A stretch of 64,000 nucleotides of DNA. Origin: Lepidonotus clava. Lineage: Eukaryota; Annelida; Polychaeta; Phyllodocida; Polynoidae. Made by a program: the position numbers and the translations under genes. A model generated the notes under the pieces. The model was not told the origin of the DNA. It worked only from the letters and a program-made list of their open reading frames with translations, and ran no database searches. Of this stretch, positions 59,596 to 64,000 are shown one piece after another; positions within the stretch are counted from its first letter, which is position 1; each line of letters begins with the position of its first letter. The DNA lies in NCBI GenBank assembly GCA_936440205.1, contig OW387138.1:52653526-52717525 (forward strand), given 5' to 3'.

Positions 59596-61212
59596 CTAGT
59601 TTTCCGACCTCTTCAACTGATGCGGCGCCACCTTGTTTAAGCTAAGATGGCCTGGGGCAATGAATGTCAGTTTCTGACGCTTGAAACCTGGTCCTTTAAA
59701 ATTCTTGGAAGTGTAGCAGTTGACTACTGGCCTGTGTGATGGGATGAAGACCGGGATGATGACCTTGCCCAGTGTCTCCTGTGTCAGGGATTTCAGCAGC
59801 TGGTATGTAGCTGGTGAGGTCCACTTCTGTTCTTGTTTCTTGACCTTTTGCTTCTCACCAGATTGACCACTCCTCTTCCGTTCCCCCTTTATGTTGCCTC
59901 TTTCTTCTGCAGCTAGGGCCTCTTGACCAGGAGCATCGGCAGGTGGGCAGTCCCTGTCCCATGTCTTCCTCTGCCTCAAGGATTTTGATGCCCAGTATAG
60001 AGCTGGCAAGGTCCACTTCTGTTCTTCCTTCTGGACCTTTTGCTCCTCACCAGATGGACCACAACTCTTTGGTTCCCCCTTTATGTTGCCTCTTTCTTCT
60101 GCAGCTAGGGCCTCTTGACCAGGAGCATCGGCAGGTGGGCAGTCCCTGTCCCATGGCTCCCTCTGCCTCAAGGATTTTGGTGCCCAGTATGGAGCTGGCA
60201 AGATCCACTCCTGTTCTTCCTTCTGGACCTTTTGCTCCTCACCAGATGGGTCACAACTCTTTGGTTCCCCCTTTATGTTGCCTCTTTCTTCTGGAGCTAG
60301 GGCCTCTTGACCAGGAGCATCGGCAGGTGGGCAGTCCCTGTCCCATGGCTCCCTCTGCCTCAAGGATTTTGGTGCCCAGTATGGAGCTGGCAAGATCCAC
60401 TCCTGTTCTTCCTTCTGGACCTTTTGCTCCTCACCAGATGGACCACGACTCTTTGGTTCCCCTTTTGTGTAGCCTCTTCCTTCTGCAGCTGGAGCTATTT
60501 GTTCCAGACCATGGGTAGATAGGCCGTCCTTGTCCAGTGTCTCCTGCCTCGTGGATGTTGATGCCCAGTATGGAGCCAGAGAGGTCCACTTCTTTTTCTC
60601 CTCCTCTTTTACTAGCTTCTTCAAACTGACTTCTTCTACAGCAGGGACCTCCTCTTTTGTTTCATCAGAGAGGTGAGAAACTTCCTGGACTTGTTTGTGT
60701 GCTGAACTGGAGGAGTTTCGTTGCTCCTCTATACTTCTAAGAATGTGTACCTGTTCAGCGAAGAGCTTTGCTGTGAAGATATCAAACTCATTTTGGCTAA
60801 CAGTTGTTTTCTTCCATGCTGAGTCTACATTTTTGTCCTGTATGACATCAATTCCGCCGTCTTCAAATGCAGACAATAGGATGTCCGTCAGGTCCCGGTA
60901 GGTAAATGGGCCGCGTTTTGGTACCCACTTCCACAAATGCTGAATAAATTCTTGGTTGAATTTCTTCAGTAATAGCTGGACATGGTTGACCCTGTCATAT
61001 TCTTTGTAGATCCTCCCTTGTACATACTCTAGCTCCATTATCTTGTTTCCCCATTCTTCTAGGAGCCTTTCCTGTGAGTATCGCAGCTCAGCCCGTTGGT
61101 TGTCATCCACCTCTAAGCACCATTTTTCTATGAAATGGAACTCATCTTTTAGAATTTTAATGTCATATAGATGCCTTTCTTCAACGCGACGTAATTCAGC
61201 CATGTGACCCAT
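59596..61212 (-). CDS. LTR element ORF1, 538 residues, unknown
   Basis: Starts MGHMAELRRVEERHLYDIKI. Residues 1-110 are helical and charged (likely coiled coil), then a compact block (HLWKWVPKRGPFTYRDLTDI ... FDIFTAKLFAEQVHILRSIE) at about 90-170. From about 215 on there are four units of ~64 residues containing APYWAPKSLRQREPWDRDC, PGQEALA and SGEEQKVQKEEQ. The tail is basic (KGPGFKRQKLTFIAPGH). In position it is where gag would be, and the coiled-coil plus helical block would suit a structural protein, but no Gag family is recognised. The alternative is a captured host gene. Confidence 0.65.
   Translation of the reverse strand: MGHMAELRRVEERHLYDIKILKDEFHFIEKWCLEVDDNQRAELRYSQERLLEEWGNKIMELEYVQGRIYKEYDRVNHVQLLLKKFNQEFIQHLWKWVPKRGPFTYRDLTDILLSAFEDGGIDVIQDKNVDSAWKKTTVSQNEFDIFTAKLFAEQVHILRSIEEQRNSSSSAHKQVQEVSHLSDETKEEVPAVEEVSLKKLVKEEEKKKWTSLAPYWASTSTRQETLDKDGLSTHGLEQIAPAAEGRGYTKGEPKSRGPSGEEQKVQKEEQEWILPAPYWAPKSLRQREPWDRDCPPADAPGQEALAPEERGNIKGEPKSCDPSGEEQKVQKEEQEWILPAPYWAPKSLRQREPWDRDCPPADAPGQEALAAEERGNIKGEPKSCGPSGEEQKVQKEEQKWTLPALYWASKSLRQRKTWDRDCPPADAPGQEALAAEERGNIKGERKRSGQSGEKQKVKKQEQKWTSPATYQLLKSLTQETLGKVIIPVFIPSHRPVVNCYTSKNFKGPGFKRQKLTFIAPGHLSLNKVAPHQLKRSEN
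59910..60490 (-). repeat. Coding tandem repeat in ORF1, period 192 bp
   Basis: Three near-identical units plus a diverged fourth; the word agggcctcttgaccaggagc recurs at about 59918, 60110 and 60302. 192 bp is a multiple of three, so repeat gain keeps the frame. Confidence 0.9.
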
Positions 61213-61255
61213 CGCTCAATGGTCATTACATTTAAGGTCCAGAAGTAGCTTGAAT

Positions 61256-61445
61256 ATCTAGCCGATGACGCGGGTCATCAGAAATAGATCTTGGAACCAC
61301 TTGGAATATTCAGCCGATGACGAGGGTTGACGGAAGTTGATCGGGGACCATCTTGAATATTTAGCTGATGACTAGGGTTGACGGAAGTAGTTCTCAGAAC
61401 CACCTTGGATATTCGACTGATGACGAGGGCTGACAGTAGATCCCG
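61256..61445 (-). repeat. Leader tandem repeat, ~60 bp x 3-4
   Basis: gccgatgacg.gggtt..cagaa followed by cttggaatattcagc recurs upstream of ORF1, between it and the 5' LTR. Confidence 0.75.
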
Positions 61446-61571
61446 GTAGAAGGAGGCGGTTAGTTGGCAAGAGGTATTTAGTTCATTAAAGTTATTACCA
61501 GGGTAATATTCCCGGTTTAAAATGCTTAGCATTTAAGACTAGCCACGGATGTTACCCAGGCCGGTGCGTGT

Positions 61572-61740
61572 TGGAAAAATCAGCGTAAACTTGCCGAAAA
61601 ATCAGTGTTACCTTGCCAAAAAAATCAGCGTAAACTCGCCGAAAAATCAGCGTAAACTTGCCGAAAAAATCAGCGTAAACTCGCCGAAAAAACAAATCAG
61701 CGCAAACTCGCCGAAAAAATCAGCGCAAACTTGCCGAATT
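61572..61740 (-). repeat. Leader tandem repeat, ~21 bp x 8
   Basis: aaaatcagcgtaaactcgcc repeats with few changes. It lies in the untranslated leader of the LTR element. Confidence 0.85.
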
Positions 61741-61745
61741 AGTTG

Positions 61746-62634
61746 TTAGTGGGTCGCAGAGGTTGGTTGATTAAGGTGGCAAATGAAGGTAAAACCAGGG
61801 GGTATGCCCGGCTTAGTATGTTAGGCACAATTAACCCAATTTCAATGAATGGCGCCCTTACCAGTGAAATTCACCGATGAAAAATCCACAAAATAATCAG
61901 TTTTTACCGGGGTGTATACCCAGTAAAAAATATTCACCGATTTTTAGGAACTGAGACGCCACCTGGTTCTGGGCCTTTAGTATAGGGCAAAGGGCCAAAA
62001 TTTTCTAAGACCAAAAAGGCTGAATAAAGTTGGTAAAAATAATTCAATAATTTAGGGCAAAATATCCTTTGGTAAATATATGCCTCAATAGAATGGTGAG
62101 ATAGAAAGATTGTTCACTGAGGAGCCCTTATTTGGTTTGATTGATTTGGGTTCAAAATGGCTGACCCCAGACCATGTGCTCAGGGCCTAATGAAAATTAA
62201 GACCCAAAATTAAAGTTTTCAAAAGTTGTCAAAAAGTAAAAATAATGGCCCAGAACTGAAGTTTAGGTATAATATAGTCCTTGTAGCTGACAAATAAATT
62301 AATTCCAGCCTTATTAAATGTAGGATGGCACCGGATTGAAATAATCAATTTGGTCAGGGGTTAAAATGTGGCTCCTCCAGGGTGGACAGGAAGTTGTCAA
62401 TTTTACCCCAAAAGTTGATTAAAATACACCAAATCACACTCAATGTCAGATATACTTATAAAATTGTCCTGTGTGAATAAATCCTGGGAGTTTGAGTCCT
62501 GTGAGTATCCTTTTACTATGGATCTGAGAGCAGCTCAGATGTAAACAAACTGCACACACTGAAAGTTTGATCTCCACAAAACTGTCTTTTTCTTGATCCA
62601 AACTGGTCAAAATCCACTTGGGTAAGCACACCTT
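61746..62634 (-). other. Untranslated leader of the LTR element
   Basis: About 0.9 kb between the primer-binding site and the leader repeats, no long frame. It would hold packaging signals if the element follows the usual plan. Confidence 0.45.
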
Positions 62635-62648
62635 CACTCCTGGCACCA
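62635..62648 (-). promoter_or_regulatory. Primer-binding site, tRNA-Leu-like
   Basis: On the minus strand TGGTGCCAGGAGTG lies one base inside the 5' LTR. It starts with TGG, complementary to a tRNA CCA end, and resembles the 3' end of animal tRNA-Leu. It sets the orientation of the element. Confidence 0.65.
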
Positions 62649-62649
62649 A

Positions 62650-62872
62650 TGTAGTGAATCTAGGTATATATATCAGACTTACTGTAGGATCTTGGGGATG
62701 TTTGGGGAGACTTGCCTGACGAAACTGGAGGTCGCACGTGTACGCTCGGGTCCAGTCAGGTATCATCTGGCGTCCACGCTCGGCCTCCGCGCTGGCAGCG
62801 TCCCCTCGCGGATTACGCGAGAACGACGCGTTTCCGCGTTTACTACATCGACGCGTTTCTGCGTTTACTACA
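62650..62872 (-). repeat. 5' LTR (223 bp)
   Basis: Same ends and body as the 3' LTR, with an extra 26-bp copy of the terminal cgacgcgttt(c/t)ygcgtttactaca segment. Confidence 0.85.
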
Positions 62873-63044
62873 TATAATTAGGAATTTTATCGTGTCTCAG
62901 CCAGCTTTCAGATAGACCTATAATTTCGATATTGTTCGTTGATATTAGGTTTCTAATACTGTCAATTTTATTCCAGAGACTTCTGATATTCAGATGTGAC
63001 ATAATTAAACCTTTGTGTGTATTTAATTCATGTAAATCAAGCAT
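62873..63044 (-). pseudogene. CR1/L2-type LINE ORF2: start and N-terminal endonuclease
   Basis: From the ATG at 63044: MLDLHELNTHKGLIM, SHLNIRSLWNKIDSIRNLIS (catalytic Asn in LNIRSL), IIGLSESWLRHDKIPNY (catalytic Glu in SESW). It breaks off exactly at the LTR element and continues at 57407. Confidence 0.85.
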
Positions 63045-63289
63045 AATATGCAGTATAGATAGTCACAGTATAAGTGGCCTATGATAACAGAAAAAAGAAA
63101 AACTATATACATAAAACTATACACAATCCCAGCATCAGCTATACGCCACCAGGATTTCATGTGAGCAAATATTCTACTTACAGAATTTTGGACTGTAAAC
63201 AGACATATGGTGGTATGATGAATTTAATCACATTTAAGAAATGATTCAATCACTTCCATAGTGGGAAAAGACGACTGGTCATTTCTAAT

Positions 63290-63968
63290 TCAGACAAAAT
63301 GTTTATCAATATTTGTCATTATCGATTTATGAGAAAGCCTGGCCCAAGTTTCCTTCAGATTGTCAGATGGATGCAACCCATCATACAACTTACCATACAC
63401 GTGGTACCATTTGTTGTTAACTTTATCATGAACAGTTGACATGATCCATGGTTCAATGGTCTCATCTGCTCGATTTATAAAATTAATGGTATGATTTAAC
63501 AGAGGAATTGCTTCATCAATAATATTCTGAGCTGAGTTATCAATATGGAAACCCTTGTTGTACGATTGTATATGTATCCCAACCATTTGTGATATTATTA
63601 CAAGGTTACTTCGAGTCATAAGCTCTCGTTTCACCTCAGTATACAGGTCAGTCAGTCGATCAACCAGTGTAGGCACATCTTCAAAATACAATGCATTTTT
63701 GTCATCAACCTTGTGCGTGCATGTTAATTATGCCTGCAAGTACGTATATAATATCAAAATTATTTTTAGGAAAATTTTCGTCCATTCTGTGAATAATGTT
63801 ATTCAGATTTGCTCCACTGAAGACCCGAACTTGTATGTGGACATTAATTCCTGCCTTCGATTTAATTGGCAGGTCGTTGATGTGTTGTTTCAATCCCCTT
63901 CCTCTCGAGTCAGTCAAGATCAGTATTGTCCGTTGGTTTGACTCCATGTCTTGGTGGTATAAGAACAA
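63290..63968 (-). pseudogene. CR1/L2-type LINE ORF1: SGNH esterase-like protein
   Basis: Two frames. The first (63968-63705) has TILILTDSRGRGLKQHIND, the GDS-like block with its Ser, and IIYVLAGIINM (block III, GxN). The second (63691-63290) has YFEDVPTLVDRLTDLYTEVK and ends YDGLHPSDNLKETWARLSHK, the DxxH block V. A frameshift near 63700-63750 separates them. SGNH-type ORF1 proteins with a Ser/Asp/His triad are known in CR1/L2 LINEs. This lies 245 bp upstream of ORF2, so the LINE is nearly full length at its 5' end. Confidence 0.75.
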
Positions 63969-64000
63969 GAGGGAAAGGATAGTCTTAGTTTATATAACAG

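Larger units (their letters stand above)
57412..62872 (-). mobile_element. Young pol-less LTR retroelement nested in the LINE
   Basis: 5461 bp. LTRs start TGTAGTGAAT and end TTTACTACA. Flanks are TATA on both sides (57408-57411 and 62873-62876), a 4-bp target duplication; taking one copy away leaves the LINE endonuclease frame continuous across the site. On the minus strand a primer-binding site follows the 5' LTR and a polypurine tract precedes the 3' LTR. No reverse transcriptase, integrase, protease or zinc knuckle is recognisable; two long unknown ORFs fill the interior. It looks whole as a non-autonomous element, of Ty3/Gypsy type judged by LTR ends and duplication length only. The LTRs are identical by eye apart from two length differences, so it is young. 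Confidence 0.8.

Noticed and set aside
59943-60522. Plus-strand ORF of 191 residues with repeats
   Set aside because: Antisense shadow of ORF1 of the LTR element; the period being a multiple of three keeps several frames open.
61572-61740. CRISPR-like array of ~21-bp units
   Set aside because: Units abut with no unique spacers and lie in the leader of a eukaryotic LTR element; a minisatellite.

Overview
The window looks like repeat-rich animal nuclear DNA, most likely from a marine invertebrate; the phylum cannot be fixed from the sequence. Reasons: genes with canonical GT-AG introns (a UDP-glucose 4-epimerase first coding exon at 52.5 kb, and a five-exon gene at 12.5-14.5 kb), Jockey/CR1-type LINEs with SGNH-type ORF1 proteins, a Helitron/Helentron with PIF1-type helicase and OTU domain, TNP2/EnSpm-like transposase pieces, hAT-type MITEs and a baculovirus-F-like envelope fossil. 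No bacterial-style operon, rRNA or tRNA gene was seen. Most of the window is transposon debris, much of it nested.

Regions. 0-3.5 kb: a divergent pair made of a Ser/Thr/Pro-rich gene running left out of the window and a 204-residue membrane-type protein, followed by an envelope-like fossil. 3.5-12.5 kb: MITEs, including an ACGTT-rich inverted-repeat element and two hAT-like ones. 12.5-15.7 kb: a second, decayed copy of the divergent pair, with the full exon set of the minus-strand gene. 15.7-24.4 kb: mostly unassigned, plus two TNP2-like transposase fragments on opposite strands. 24.4-36.2 kb: a LINE split by a Helentron of about 7.9 kb that carries a helicase, an OTU domain and the last exon of an alpha-tubulin gene; the LINE is bracketed by inverted copies of a ~650-bp repeat. 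39-42.5 kb: a LINE ORF1 with an adjacent NADAR (YbiA-like) domain, then another copy of the repeat followed by an SGNH-like ORF. 43-48.3 kb: two more satellite-like inverted-repeat elements, one built from CTAAGTCAC words. 48.5-49 kb: two spliced exons of a small cysteine-rich protein. 49.5-52.3 kb: LINE and repeat fragments. 52.5 kb: the epimerase exon. 53.4 kb: a 121-bp palindrome. 54.7-64 kb: a near full-length CR1/L2-type LINE on the minus strand, whose endonuclease region is split by a young LTR element of 5.46 kb that has primer-binding and polypurine sites but no recognisable pol, and instead two long tandem-repeat-bearing ORFs of unknown function.

The strongest candidates for something undescribed are the pol-less LTR element with two unknown ORFs (57.4-62.9 kb), the twice-occurring divergent gene pair (0-2 kb and 12.5-15.7 kb), and the Helentron holding an alpha-tubulin exon next to its OTU gene (25.6-33.5 kb). 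All family calls are by eye from motifs; no database search was possible.
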